Shown here piece after piece: positions 35,015-47,683 of a DNA stretch of 64,000 bases (positions are counted from its first letter, which is position 1; each line of letters begins with the position of its first letter). The position numbers and the translations under genes were made by a program. Origin of the DNA: Moniliophthora roreri (Eukaryota; Basidiomycota; Agaricomycetes; Agaricales; Marasmiaceae); NCBI GenBank assembly GCA_001466705.2, contig LATX02000202.1:372001-436000 (forward strand). Direction: 5' to 3'. The notes under the pieces were generated by a model. The model saw nothing but the letters and a program-made list of their open reading frames with translations, searched no databases and was not told where the DNA came from.

Positions 35015-37294
35015 AGACACCGATTCCCCACCTGTTGTAACATGCGGATGGACCCTGGCTCTATATTTCCTTGTATATCTCTAGCTTGAAATCCATGCTA
35101 TCTTCATTCAATGCTAGCACCATCGTTCTGAAATGTCAACCGGCTGCCGTCTGCGTCGTCGGAGATGATCATACAGGGCTCCATGTGAGTGGCCTGGCCG
35201 CACTGTTTCGAATGGTGCTAATGGCCTCCTGGCCTCACTCCCTGCTTCTGATGAAACCGTAGGCTACCCGTGAGCTCCGTACTACCCTTACAAATACACT
35301 TGGAATGGGGTCTTGGAGCGTCAATGAGGTGTTTGCAGGGTGTTTGGTCCTGGAACTAACGGCTTCATGCCCGTGTTGTTTCGAGCTCGTGATGATTCAA
35401 AGCCGTTCTCAACACGGAGCTCCGCATACGTGGGTTCGACTACACCATCAGGAATTTGCGGAACTTAGCTAGCAAGTCCTGGCCTTTCGCATTGCCTTCC
35501 CGCACCTTCGCCTCTGCTGCAGGTGGAGATGAAACGTTGGTTTAGCCTCAACCAAATGGGATCCTTGTTTTCCACTGAGACGACGGCATTTGGTGACCGC
35601 ATTCTTCCAATCTCGCTAGTAATACTCCTCAGGGTTCTGAAATGATCAACCCCTTGTTTTTCTGTGACGGGTTCTCAGGGTGTGGAGGCCTTGACAGATG
35701 CTAGCCATTCAGGTGCAAAGTTTTCATCCTGGCCGCCAGTTCAATTATAATCGCTTACAGCTCGTTGATAGCAGCCTGCCAGACTAGGCACATAACACCT
35801 TTGTTTCTACGCTGGAAGGTTCTTCATCCAACACATTGGCTTCTATGTGTCTGATTTCGCACTCCAAAGTACTAACCGTCGGGGTACTTAGGATCATTGT
35901 TCCAACGGGGTGATGGCAGTACTTCTGGCCTCGGGCGTTTCATATGGCTCCATGCACGGTTCACGAAATCCAAGGCTGACAGAGCCATTCGCCCCCGCTT
36001 ACCCTTCCAGGTACAGGATACCCCAATTGTTATTTTGAACTCCCTTTCAGCTCTCACTGCAGCTTTCCAAAACAGGTTGTCATCTTCATGGCTAGTGCTG
36101 TGACAAGACGTCGACTTCCTACGGCAAATATGATTATTCCCGGATCCGACCAATGGAGACCAGCACGTCATGGTTCAGTCTCGCTTACGGTTCCGCGCCG
36201 AGGGGCTCTACCCCAAATTGTTGCTAGGATCAATCTTCAGGTACCCACACGAGTCAACATAATGTGTAAGGTCATCAAAGCAAATGGTATCAACAACATA
36301 ACTGAATAGCTTCCAGACTATGGTGATCAGCTCGTGGAGGGATACTAGGAACGGAATGAAATGCCCATCATGGGCACAGAGCCGACGCGCCTGACATCAC
36401 CAGGCTGTGTGTAACAATTTCCGAAATTGAGGCAATGTTTCACCAAGTTAGCGATAAACTGCAGAATTTCCTAGTTTGCGACGCGCCCTCTATTCACGGT
36501 GTCCAATAATATCCGTCCTTATTCGCATGGTTACACGTTATTCCGGGTCTGACGTTGATGGGAGATCTGCAATAGACTACATCATTGGCATCAAAAAAAG
36601 AACTTGGCGCTCAGCGCTCAGGCGCTTTCGTACCTACTTTTGCTTGCGTACGACATCGAAATTGACATTGCGGGGAAAGGTTCGAGTCAGAACTTCCATA
36701 AAGATCATTCATCTCCCGCTTTGACTCAAATCCAGGGCATACACATGCTAAACAACCTAGTTGCTTGTTGGGACAGTGGATGCTCGTAATTCCCATTTCA
36801 AGCAAATGGTTAAGCGACAGTTCCCCGTACTATGCCGGTCATGACCTTCCGATGATGCCCTTCATCAGGTTTGACGACGAGCGGGGAGTTTAGACCTGCA
36901 GATCAGAGTGGGAAGTCATGATTACTCATTAACCGCATGGGTGAAAATGCTGACGTCTGTTGTCGATACTTGATAGCTCAAAGTTCAACATACATCTCCG
37001 CTATTATCTCGAGTCAGTAATGCGATGTTCTCCCCATTTCTCGAATCACCCAAACCGAAATTGCGGCACCCGTTCATGAACTAGAACATCACTGCCGCTC
37101 TACCGGCTCCCGGAAATCCATTCAACAAGCCGTTTTTTTCCTTCTGCTACATCTCGTATCTCATTTCAACGGATTACTGATGGCTGATAACTATCGTTTG
37201 GGTCGGGCTTTATTCCCCACCTCTCAACTCCCGAGGTATATATGATTGAGAACATGGTTCCGTCGTGTCCATCAAGTCTACATTTTTTGAGGAC
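35015..37294. other. Long intergenic stretch, no gene seen
   Basis: About 2.3 kb contain only ORFs up to 99 codons in all frames. Neither TE domains nor terminal repeats are recognisable. Unlike the 29.6-31.0 kb block it is not CpG-depleted, so it may be unconstrained or an unrecognised decayed element. TATATATGA at 37,235-37,243 precedes the Zn2Cys6 gene. Confidence 0.4.
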
Positions 37295-39275
37295 ATGTCA
37301 GAAACAGTATCGAAGCGAGCACCGCGAGGCTCAGCCTGTCTTACCTGCAGGTCAGTTTCTAGGATTTCTGCTTTCCCAACCGTTTGTCGCTGATCACCGT
37401 GTTTTAGACGCCGCAAGACAGTATGTCCTGACCACACATCGCGTGAAACGAAACGCTGACTCTTAGCAGAAATGTGACGGACTACGCCCTGTTTGTGGTC
37501 CCTGTCTGGCAAGTTCACCTGGGTCGTGCGAGTACTCGGATGGTGCACCCTCGCAGGATCAGCTTCTGCAACAGCAGATCGCAGAAATGGAGGGTCGTCT
37601 TCGTGACTTGCAACGTCCTAATGATCAAAGGACTCAGAATAATCCATCCGTCGAATTGCAGAGTTCATACATGCGTTCGCCACCACAGGTGAGGACCAAG
37701 CGATTGTGTGAATCACGAATATCCAAATTGACCCGCGTACTACAGAATATACCTCGCAATGTCCAGCAAGACTTGTAAGCGCTCTGCAGAATCGATTTTT
37801 TCCCCCCCGTGGCTGACCCGTCTAAAGATTGCGTTCCTTTGTACCCCATTCCACGAATTTCGGATTCTTTCTTGATGGCTCTAGATTCCAATCTGAACAG
37901 CCGTCTCCTGCGCTGCAGAGTGCAATGAATCTATTCGGTGCATATCTAAATAGCTCCAGAGAACTATCCGCATTGCAAGGGAACCTTCTTCCGCAGGCGC
38001 TCAACGATGTCTCACAGGGGCTTTCTGTGAGCCATCCTCAAGGAGTGTTGCACACAGCCCAAGCCGAAGTACTCTTGGCGCAGTATCTTTTCTTGCAGAA
38101 CAGACTCTTGGAGGCAAAGTATCACATCACTACGGCAGTCTCGATTGTTTTGGGCGCCGGTTTTCATAAGATACGATCATCGTCGCCCCGCCGAACGGCA
38201 GACGTACTTCCGCCACCTCGAGACTTTGTCGAAGAAATAGAGAGAGTGAACGCCCTTTGGACGGTGTTGATTCTCAATCACTGCTGGATGTCCGCGGATG
38301 GCGCCCTGTCCAACATTTCCTACGATATTGCCGAGTCTCGAGTGGACGCTCCATGGCCTGTTGACCTTCCGACTCGCTCCAAGGTAATGGTTTTACTTCT
38401 CCTTCTGTCTGTGGTAAAGCTTAGGACAATTTTGTATAGCTTCCCGACGATTTATGGACCAGCCGTACAATTCAAAACTTCTTGGGAAACACCCCCGACA
38501 ACGCAGCCTCTTTAATGGCCCTGCATGCAAAGGCTGCCATTCTATTCGAGCAAGCTTCTGTTCTCCTTCGTAAATATCAACCTAGTGAGTGCTCTAACCT
38601 ACTTTTTCTCGTAAGGTGCTGTTAACATGTAATTTTTCAGACATGGAGCTTCGGGATGCAGTTAAATACCAGTCCACCTTCAACAATCTCAACCAAACGA
38701 TACAACGGTTCCTTACTATGTTACCGGCCCTGAATCCGAATGCGCCGACTGCTCTCTACCGCAAGCAGCTCGTAATTCACACCCTCGCTCGAATATCCGC
38801 GATTCAATTACACTATATATTTGCAGCCCAAGACGCCACATCTCACTCCTTGATTGTGTCCAACGCTGAGTATATCGTTGCCACACTTCGAGGAGGTCCC
38901 AACCTCAGTGAATTCCCCTTCATTGACCCCATTATGGGAGTACGTCCTGTTCATATCTCCTGTCTACTGTCATTGATGTGATCCGGCGCAGGTTTTGTGG
39001 ATGGCCACAGCCAAAGTGTTCATCGAAGAGCTCGGCAATGCTGGACCCAGCAGCTCTTCTCGGAGACGACCACCCAGGGATCTTATGTCCGCAATCGAGA
39101 CCATCATTACCGTGATGTCGGTGTTTTCCCCTCATTCTTTGCTCATGGGTAAGTGTCTTCCATCATGATATATTTTTAGGCACATAACAGTTGACGGTCC
39201 CGCAACGTTTCAGAATCGCAGCTTGCACAGGTTAGACAAAATTATGCGACGGTACTAGGCCGATCGGCTCCTTGA
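37295..39275 (+). CDS. Zn2Cys6 transcription factor 1
   Basis: A fungal binuclear-cluster regulator. The DNA-binding head is assembled from three exons: MSETVSKRAPRGSACLTCR, then RRKT, then KCDGLRPVCGPCLASSPGSC, giving all six zinc-binding cysteines. A short coiled-coil-like segment (QQQIAEMEGRLRDLQ) follows and could mediate dimerisation. The rest is the helical fungal middle-homology region, with AEVLLAQYLFLQNRLLEAKY, INHCW-type segment LNHCWMSADGALSN and DAPWPVDLP. The last exon ends VLGRSAP. The start chosen gives the usual short leader before the zinc cluster. A paralogue with the same intron pattern lies at 52.3-54.4 kb on the opposite strand. Nuclear; target genes unknown. Confidence 0.88.
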
Positions 39276-39415
39276 AAGCTGCCAATCTCTGAACAGTCTG
39301 GGCAGAAAAAGAAATAGATGCGTATTTGCTATCTCACTTAGATCGATACATAGAGTACCGCTGTTGCTGCATTGCTTATGAAGATGTTATCCTACGTAGG
39401 AGTACACTAGAAACA

Positions 39416-40462
39416 TTACAATGAAATAAAGAAGTGAAGCAATAGGCAAACCAAGATGATTACCGATACGCTCGGTGCAGCACGGACGTCAGCGCCTCCA
39501 ATCAGTGGCACCGCGGCACCTATTGTGTAATTCAAACAGTCCTTCAGTGTGATATCAAGAGTACCTGGAAGCGGTGTATCGGGTGTTCCTTCATTCTGAA
39601 AAACTGCGGAGTTGTTATAGCCTTCAAGTGTCAAAACAACACTACTAGCGCGATAATATTGAATAACACTTTCGGGCTGGGGAGAATGGGGATCGGTGTC
39701 ATTATAAGGAACAGATGATGTCGAAGAAGCGCCAGTATTGAGATTAGATGAAGAACAGTTGTTTCGTATATCCTGGATGAGTTCAGTGACCGTAGCATTG
39801 TCTGCAAGGAGATGGAATGTCGAGCTCGATGAACTGGACACAAACGTGGCTAACGTCATAGGTCCACCTGGACGGCTTGAGTTATCTGGGCTGCCATACT
39901 GTAAATTTGATGTCAATCAGCCGACGGCATCCGATTTCAGGGGTCTGATAGATACCCACCTGGCGAGTATGAACGTAGGTAGAGCCTCCAGCTCCAGCTC
40001 CAATTGCCCCGCCCCAAGCAACTGGCCAGAAGTAGAAAGGAAATCCTCTTCCGTCGACTCCTCGACCGGTGACGCTCGGGTATCCGCTTCCATACTGGCT
40101 GTGGAACGAGTGGGGGAATGAACTAAGGAAGCCAGTGCGATCGGTGAAATATAGACATACCTCGTACCATATACCTGCGACCTCGTGCCTCCACCTTGTT
40201 CACGTCCGGCAAAAAGCTGCCCCGGTGGAATCGTGCTTACTGGCCCACCTCCACCTCCGTACGGCGTTGCAGACCTAGAAGTACCTCCCACTGAGATGGC
40301 ACTCGACCTTCCACCAGCACTACCTCCGCTACCACCACCTCCTCCACCCCCACGACCCCCACGCCCACCTCCACCTCTTCCGCCACCTCCGCCACCAGCT
40401 CTGGGGTATATTCTCTGCTTTTTGGCGAGTCGCGAGCGGTAAGTAATAAGAGGAAAGTACAT
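39416..40462 (-). CDS. Gly-rich, GPI-anchored-type surface protein
   Basis: A basidiomycete protein with a long poly-Gly tract with interspersed Arg and Ser near the N-terminus, then GGTSRSATPYGGGGG, a GYPSV...GRGFPFYFWPVAWGG segment, and a conserved C-terminal domain (NNSSRPGGPM, ATFVSSSSSSTFHLLADN, NVT-like glycosylation sites, YYRASSVVLTLEGYNN). It ends in a small-residue stretch and a hydrophobic tail (SVSVIILVCLLLHFFISL), as expected for GPI attachment. Two introns are inferred near 40.1 and 39.95 kb. The first coding exon is uncertain: the ORF begins MYFPLITYRSRLAKKQ without a signal peptide, so a leader exon upstream is likely. Similar proteins are common in Agaricomycetes; function unknown. 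Confidence 0.7.
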
Positions 40463-41586
40463 GCTTCTAGTGTAAAACTAGTTTTAGGCTCGCCTTTTTT
40501 TTAAAAGTACCCAAACCACAGTTACGAGGCTAGATGCAAGGGCGCTGGTTCCATTTGAGCATATGGCAATCGCGTTTTATGTCCCAAAACGCCTGGGTCT
40601 TCGCATAAGGGTACTAGCACTGCCTTGAAAGAGCTGTTAAACCTTTTACGACGTGCGTGCTCGGTAGTTCAGGGAGAAAGCTGTTGAAAATTCCGTCAGC
40701 TGATGAATTCCGCAAGGTATCAACGAACGACTGAATTATAAATAACCCAAGATAGAAGTCAAGTAATGGGAGATGTTCCCGTGAACGAGGAACAACATCG
40801 TTGTATAGCAATCAGACCTGGTATGCAAAAACTATGGGCAGGAGCTTATGAATACCAAAAGGCTGGAAACCTGTCGATATGAGTAGGTCAACAGTACCCG
40901 TCGATGCTGAAGGTGAAGAACAGCCCACGTTTAGGACGCGTTTTCGCCTGTCGACAACAGGGTCCGACAGTGCTGAACGGATCACCGGATCCCTGCAATC
41001 ACTGGATCCCTGCAATTGGTATTAATCGACGGAAATTCATTCAGTCAGTCAGCCAGTGACTCTAGTTCCGTGGAAATACCAAGCTGTGAAGCATCTACAT
41101 CAGAGAATGCAGCCTTTTGAGCGCGAAACGATCGAACAACAGCCTGATCTTGACTACTAATGGATCTGGGAAGCGCAAAGAGGAGTTATCCAGGAACGGT
41201 TTACCGAAGCCAGGAATCCAAGCAAAGTTGGTTCCGCAGGCTGTGACCAAGGGGTGACAATTTCAAAACTGGCGTTCCCACGGTCGCGCTCCTGCGCCCA
41301 TCTACGGAGGTTCAACATCGAAAGTCGTCGGGGGATGTGCCGCCCAAATGCCGCCTTTCAACGTTTGAACTCCCCCTATTCGGGATGCGTCGTCGCTATT
41401 CATGGTTTCTGCATCAGTACTTCAAACAGAAGTAGAGCTGCGACGCGGGATATAGAGCAATCTGTTACACATCTATGTCACGGTTGATCGGTTCCACCTC
41501 TGGTTTCGGTTCTCGTTCGACGTTCCCGATCTAATCCTTCATGATTATCCTACCTTCCGCAAAGGTCCCCCCCAAACTCCTTGAAG
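40463..41586. other. Divergent intergenic region
   Basis: This lies between the leftward GPI-type gene and the rightward FAD oxidase and presumably contains both promoters and possibly a leader exon of the former. A near-tandem repeat of CACTGGATCCCTGCAAT occurs near 40,985-41,020. No gene is seen. Confidence 0.4.
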
Positions 41587-43598
41587 ATGTACATCCATGT
41601 TCTCATTCTTGGTCTAATTCAGCAGTTTGGTTTTGCTAGAGGCAACGCTCTGGAATCAATCAAAACCAGTATTTCAGGTTCCCCTATTTGCTCGCAAATT
41701 GAAGGCTCAATTTCGAGTGCATCCGGGGTTTATTATTTTGGTATGTAGCAGCCTTCATAGTCTGTATCTCAGGGAGGCTAATACATTCACAGGTCACCCG
41801 TTGTACTTCAAAGCAATATCACACTGGGCATCGTCCAGTGCAGAATCTTCCGATTGTAGCGTTGAACCTGGAAACGTTGAGGATTTGGGTACCATAGTGA
41901 GTTTCGAAGATCAAATTGATTGACATTTCTGACACAATTTCAGCTCAAAATCGTAGGTTCAACTCGAACACCATTCGCTGTGCGTCCAACCCCAAGTCCC
42001 TCAACTCCATGTTCCTGCTCAAGATTTCATACAAACAGGTTAAAGGCAATGGACGTACCACAAATCCAGGCTTCTCGTCCACCTCGGGAGTAACGATTGC
42101 CATGTACCGCTTCTCCGAAATAACGTATGATGCCAGCTCTCAGACGGTCAGGTTGGGTGCTGGTCTGAACTGGGATGCTGTGTATGAAGCCTTGGCGCCG
42201 TACAAAGTGAATGTAGTGGGAGGTGTTTCGACAGGGAGTGGTGTGGCCGGTGTTGCAGTCAATGGAGGTGCGTTTTCATTCATATCATCTGCTGAATAGC
42301 CAGTTCACGTCCAGTTCACGCAGGGTACTCATGGTTGACCAATCAACATGGGCTGACAGCGGATACAGCAGTTGAGTTCGAACTAGTGAAACCTGATGGG
42401 ACTGTGGTTAACGTGACGGAGTCTTCGGATGCTGACCTGTTCTGGGCATTGAAGGTACGCATCTCGAAGTTCCTTGTTTCACTCGTACTGAATCCTCGTT
42501 CACAGGGTGGACTGAACAACTTTGTCCGTGGTTTTGATATGCAGGTCAAACATACAACTCATTCGCTATACTAGGGCGTTGTCACTCGTCTCACGCTGAA
42601 GACATTTCCTCAAGGGCAAGTTTGGGTATGTCGCTCCCAGTACATCCCTCAGATTGTTTCTAACGTTGTACAATAGGGCGGTCAGATCACGTATACATCG
42701 AGACATCTCGATGCTGTGACAGCCGCCGTAGCCAAGTTCACTTCAACGGTGACAGATCCAAAAGCAAACATCCTCACCGCTTACAACGTCCTCCTCGGGC
42801 AGGTAATGGGACTATGATGACTTCTATTCGCTTTGAACACTTACACACAATTTGGTTTGTAGGTTGTCGTGTCTCAACTCCTTTTCTATGATGCTCCCAA
42901 CCCGCCACCTGGAATGTTTGACGATTTCCTGACCGTTCCATCACTTACCACAGATGTCAAGACCCGAGACTTTTTGAACATGTTCTATGTTCCGCTGGAT
43001 AATGCGACATACGGGAACAGGTTAATCTGACTTCGAGTTGAACTCTACCACTCTCCCTTACATGACCTATTTCAGAGCTGTCGACAATGTTGTCCCATTA
43101 CTAAGGATGTCTCCTTCTGTGTTGGATACCATCGTCAACGAGACAAAGGTGATTAGGCTCTGACCATTTCGCGATGTGTTATTGCTCACCGCTCCTCTTG
43201 TCTAGTTTTGGGGTGAAAAACTCGCTCTTAAATCGCAAGTAATCGTCTCATATGCCGTACAAACCTTCCGTCTACCAACCGCGTCATCCTCCGGGTCATC
43301 ATGGCCCCCGACTAGGTCCCCCGGATACCTACCATTCCACTTGTACTACGGCTGGGCGCTGAAAACCTTTGATGATGACTATCATAACGCCATGCGACAA
43401 ACCAGTCGGCGTATCACGGAGGCGGCTTTAGCGGACGGGCAGGCTGGTGTTGATACTGCCGCTTTGTATCCTGGATATGCGATCTTTGATACACCGGCAG
43501 AGCAGATATGGGGCGAGAGTTTGGGTAGGCTGAAGGAGGTGAAGAAGAGGGTGGATCCGCAGAATGTCATGGGGCTCACTGGGGGTTTCAAGGTTTGA
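41587..43598 (+). CDS. Secreted FAD-linked oxidase (BBE-like)
   Basis: A PCMH-type FAD-binding oxidoreductase of the berberine-bridge-enzyme-like group, with about eleven short introns. It opens with a signal peptide (MYIHVLILGLIQQFGFARG). The FAD domain shows STRTPFAVKGNGRTTNPGFS (joined across an intron), VRLGAGLNWDAVYEAL and VVGGVSTGSGVAGVAVNGG. The C-terminus contains the BBE-type segment (YPGYAIFDTPAEQIWGESL, RLKEVKKRVDPQNVMGL). In BBE-like enzymes a His in the G-x-G-H segment binds FAD covalently; here that position is Arg (GNGRTTN). No partner Cys is evident in the GVSTGSGVAGVA loop either. FAD is therefore probably held non-covalently. Substrate unknown: oligosaccharides or secondary metabolites are possible. 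Confidence 0.87.
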
Positions 43599-44372
43599 TG
43601 ATGACTTCTCTGAGCGTAGGGTTTTTTCGGACCTGATAGTGTTACGATAATGATTCTATAATGCGGCCTTCTTGAAATTTGTACTTGACCTCGCTTCTGG
43701 TATCGATTTTTTAGTTAACCCAGATGCTCCTGAGGACGAAACCTCGGAAATCAGAATTTAGATGTTCCTCGCAGTGACAAACAATTGTCATGTCTATAGC
43801 CTCTAGGCTCACTTTTCGCGCGGCCTCATGTACGTCCATGTCATTCCTTCGTTCGAATTTTGGTGCACTGAGCATTTCAGTTTATCGCACTCGGTACAAC
43901 GAGTACAAAATGTCAGACGTCGCCCGCTCCTTCAGCTCGGGATACAATGCGGACTATGCAAACACTCTAAATCTCCTTCATTCATACCAGCCGCGGGTCT
44001 CCTTGTCCGATATTACAATCCAGCACTGAAACTGATCCTGCAGCCTCTTCCATCGATAGGTATTTTTCATTCGCAATTGATTCGCGCTCGCGTGGTGGAC
44101 CTGATGATCATGATGAGGACCGCTTGTAAGATCAACCAATTGGTCATTGAGCAAAAAAGGTACACGATTACAAAGGTACACATGATATAGCAGTGCAGTA
44201 CCATGACATGAACACCTTTTCAGACGTGGCTAAATTACGCGAGGATAAGAAGGGGTAATGTGGACCGTGGTAGTTGGCAGCAGCGGAAAGATATCATAGA
44301 TTGATAGCGATGAATCGGTTGATCGAAGTATGATGCGTGTCAAAGGAGAAACGAAAATACAGTGCGAAATGT
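43599..44372. other. Convergent 3' region with caspase-flank homology
   Basis: From about 44,050 to 44,372 the reverse complement matches the 3' flank of caspase gene 1, including CCAATTGGTC at 44136-44145. To the left only short ORFs without motifs are seen. Confidence 0.5.
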
Positions 44373-46624
44373 TCATAGAATCAACTTTTTATTCATATCC
44401 TGGACGCGGGAGATCAGTACAAACTTGATAGAACCAACTCATTGAGGCTCACCAAGGGTCTTTGGCTTGACAACTACAAGAAAGAAGCACGCGTCAGTGC
44501 TGACACACAACAAAAAGAGTAACGACGTCTCACTTACCTGTGGATCCTGGAAGTTGGTCATTTCCCCTCCTTTGGTATCGCCATTTTGAGACCGTTTCCG
44601 ATTTATTTTCTGCCGCCACCGTACCATTTTTTTCTTATAAGTTTTGGTCTCCCCGTGGATATGGAGTAAATGGTCGTGCATCGCGTGGCTTTCATCACAA
44701 TCAGTGTTCCGCATATGATAACAAACAAACTCCTACTCACTTTAGTTTGAACATGAGATTATTGTACGTAGGATGAGGATCCTGGCCTGTACACGTATCA
44801 GTCAACACCAAGACACACTATGAATATAAACTGAAAACTGACTCAAGATTTCCACTAAACATTGTGTCATTGACAATCCCGTGCTATCCTCCCACGCACG
44901 CTGACTATCTTTACACGAGCTCAGTGAGACCACATCTCCATATTCCGGCTTGTCCCTGAACCGTGAAACCTGATCCTTCCCATTTCCCGATGTTGACCAG
45001 CACCTAGCAGCAGGTGTCGTAGGTGGCAATTCACGACAAAATCCATCGCAGACCTCCCTGATTGGCGATTCACATGTCCCGGAAACTATACCGCCTTCAA
45101 ACCATGGTTTGGTGTTTAGTGATATGGGTGGCAAACTGGTTGTGCCAGTAGCGGAATCCGTTGGATGGAGTGCAGGCATGGCAGGAAGAGGTGGTATATT
45201 CGAAGGCCCATTCAAGACTCCTTGGGACGTCTTACAGGTTTTGACAGCGGTATTTGACGTACGCTTGGTCTGGTAGACGTTGACGAGGGCAGCTTGCTGG
45301 CGTACTAGGGTTTCGAATGAGTATGGTGATAGAGGATGATACGATGCCACCACTTACCAATGGTATTCCACATGGATTTGCTCAGTCTTCGGCCTTTGGA
45401 TATCCACGGTACGTAGACTCGATTGCAGCGGGAGTGCTGAAGGTCTTGAGAAGGCGGGTCATTGTTGGATCATTGTCAAAGAGCGCACGAAGGTCGGAGA
45501 TCGAAGCACTAACCCAATAGAGACGCCGAGTGGCACGAGTCAAAGATAGCCTTGACAAGGTGTTAGACTGTGTTAATAACGGGCCTGGGCGTGAAGACGT
45601 ACAAATAGCTGGCATCCAACAGGAAGTTTGTCAACAAGAATGCTTCGGAGCACCTCATATCGACAGGTTAGTGCAAGTATACAGTTGATTAAGAAGTAAC
45701 AGACATACGTCGTCCTTGATCAGCTTGTCATCATCGTCTTCTGTGGTTGAATCGCAGGGAACAAGGCCTGCAAGTCCATGAGAACAGTGTTACCCTTTTC
45801 GGTAGTGGGTGCACGAACATTCATCCATGCCATCCTCCTCCTCCTTGCCCTTGCTAGGCACTTGAATAGTATGTCCAGCATCTGTCCGTGTATTGAGTCT
45901 TCAGTATGATATGTTAGCGGAGATCATTGTGCTCACAATGTAAGAACAATCGATCTCCAGCCACCGCATTCTTGATCAGGTTCTGCATTTCGGCCATCTG
46001 ATCCGGCGTTAGGGAAGAAATAAAGTTGAGACAGTATCCTAATACTGACCACACTATCCCTTGTCGGCTGCTTCTGCTTCGGATCGTTGTTGTCCAGCAG
46101 TGTTGTTATATCGCTCGGATCGTAGGCATACTTCTCTGTTACGCCATTCATCAGTCAAACACAAGCAGAGCGAACCAATAAGTACACGCACCAATAAGCA
46201 AATTTTTCATCACTGCAACGTCTGTATGAGGCCCCTTCAAAATCCTTTCCTCGCCCCCTGCTACTTGATCTGGCTGTTGTGTAGTTAAAGACGATGTAAT
46301 CCCTATGAGCAGCGCTCGTTTCTTTGGCTTCGGCTTCATAGCATCGATGAGGTTGGACCCGACAATAGGGGGCCTGGTAGGCTGGAGCCACTTGCCAATA
46401 ATCCACAGGCGCTGCGACCGCTGGCGAAGAGTATTCAACCCCACCGGCCTTTTAGATGCTTTCGAGATCTCGAAATTGTTGGGAGGACTGGGGGCAGCGT
46501 AACCTGGGGGGACTCTTTTCAGCACATGTTGAGCGGATTGAGCTGGAAGCATCGCTATCTTGCCATCGTCCGGCGCAGACAAGTGGTACTCTTTGATATT
46601 GTCCTGTCCTTTGCACATAGCCAT
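44373..46624 (-). CDS. Caspase-domain (C14) protein 4
   Basis: A close relative of caspase gene 1 on the opposite strand, about 560 residues with matching introns. The N-terminus is longer (from MAMCKGQDNIKEYHLSAPD) before KKRALLIGITSS. The catalytic His is in HYAGHTIQ and the Cys in FDSCHSASLL, both intact. The Ser/Pro-rich middle follows (PPLPAMPALHP), then DPHPTYNNLM, a basic segment (KKKMVRWRQKINRKR), and small last exons giving LSSQRPL and DMNKKLIL. Exon joins were checked for frame at the catalytic region and at the 3' end. The gene is separated by about 2.5 kb from kinase C, which runs the other way. Predicted cysteine peptidase of the metacaspase-like class; no prodomain of known type is recognised. 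Confidence 0.83.
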
Positions 46625-47683
46625 AGCTTAGAGGGGCGGAAGGGTGAGCAGGTGGTGGGTGATGACTAAAATTTTGACAGTGTATTTATCAAGGGACCAG
46701 GTGAACCTGTGAGGTTGAGAAAGTTGCAACCACGATCATACTAGCTGTCGCACATACTCGTGCCTCGTGTCTGCAAGCTGCTTGTGAAGCGCCGGCATTG
46801 GTACGACTGCGGGAGAATTTCTTTCGTACTGCCGCTATGAGAGCCACCTCCACTTGCTGAAGGAGCTCATGTTCTCCTGTATTTTGTACTAGTGAAGGGA
46901 GTATGAAGTGAAAGATATTTGCGATCAGCCGGAAAGGAACAGGGAAGAAGGCAGATTTTGACGCTCATGGAACGTGTTACTGTATTTGTTTATGCACGTG
47001 GGTTCTGTGGACCAGCGCCTAGTAAATTCTAGTCGAAGGCGCTCGACTGTCATGTCCATCACGGACTCGGAATTCCGCTTGTCAGATGCACTGGATTGTG
47101 CAATCAACTGCCTCCGAACTGCCAAATTCTCTTCCGCACCTTCATACCCAGGTTCTGGTGGGGCACGGAGCACATGTTCACTACGGCCATTTTATTGCCA
47201 TGATATATGAACTTCTGCCGAGCGCATTGCAAGTCTTCTGTACACACAGCGGAGAACAAGAGTCATGATGGTCATCGTCGGCGACAGCTCTGGCGGCGGA
47301 AATGACAGCAGTCGAGACTCCGATGACCTCGGCATTCTGTCGGCCTTGTATTCCTTGGATTTGCAGCTACTCGATTCAGTGAGCACCTTGTATCCCCTTT
47401 CCAAGCTTTGAAGATGGTATAGCTGGCTGGGAGGTTTGCTCGCAGTTAAACAGGGATCTGCACAGGCAACGCGATATGTTAAAGGTATGTTCAATACACT
47501 ACCAGTGAGCCCATAACTGCATTGTAGAACGCTGTGAACAGTACAGTATCACACGTTATAAATACTAGAACGCACCGTGGTCTTGGTGTATTCTCAGGCA
47601 ATCATGCATAACAAGGAAGCAAAACAGGTGCAGATTACAGTTATCCAATATACGCAACGCAGCGACTAATATACGCTGCGCTA
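46625..47683. other. Intergenic, no gene seen
   Basis: The left end is the promoter side of caspase gene 4. ORFs are short and without motifs. A decayed copy of the kinase promoter motif lies within it (listed separately). Confidence 0.4.
47183..47199 (+). promoter_or_regulatory. Orphan copy of kinase promoter motif
   Basis: ACGGCCATTTTATTGCC matches the kinase promoter 17-mer at 14 positions, and its surroundings (GAGCACATGTTCA before, TGATATATGAAC after) match those upstream of kinase C. No kinase follows, so it looks like a duplicated promoter fragment. Confidence 0.4.

Noticed and set aside
35872..36171. Possible retroelement remnant (ORF with FVNRAWSHMKRPRPEV)
   Set aside because: No reverse transcriptase, integrase or LTR signature could be supported.
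40185..40442. Plus-strand Pro-rich ORF
   Set aside because: It is the mirror of the Gly-rich tract of the leftward GPI-type protein; codon content follows from the repeat.
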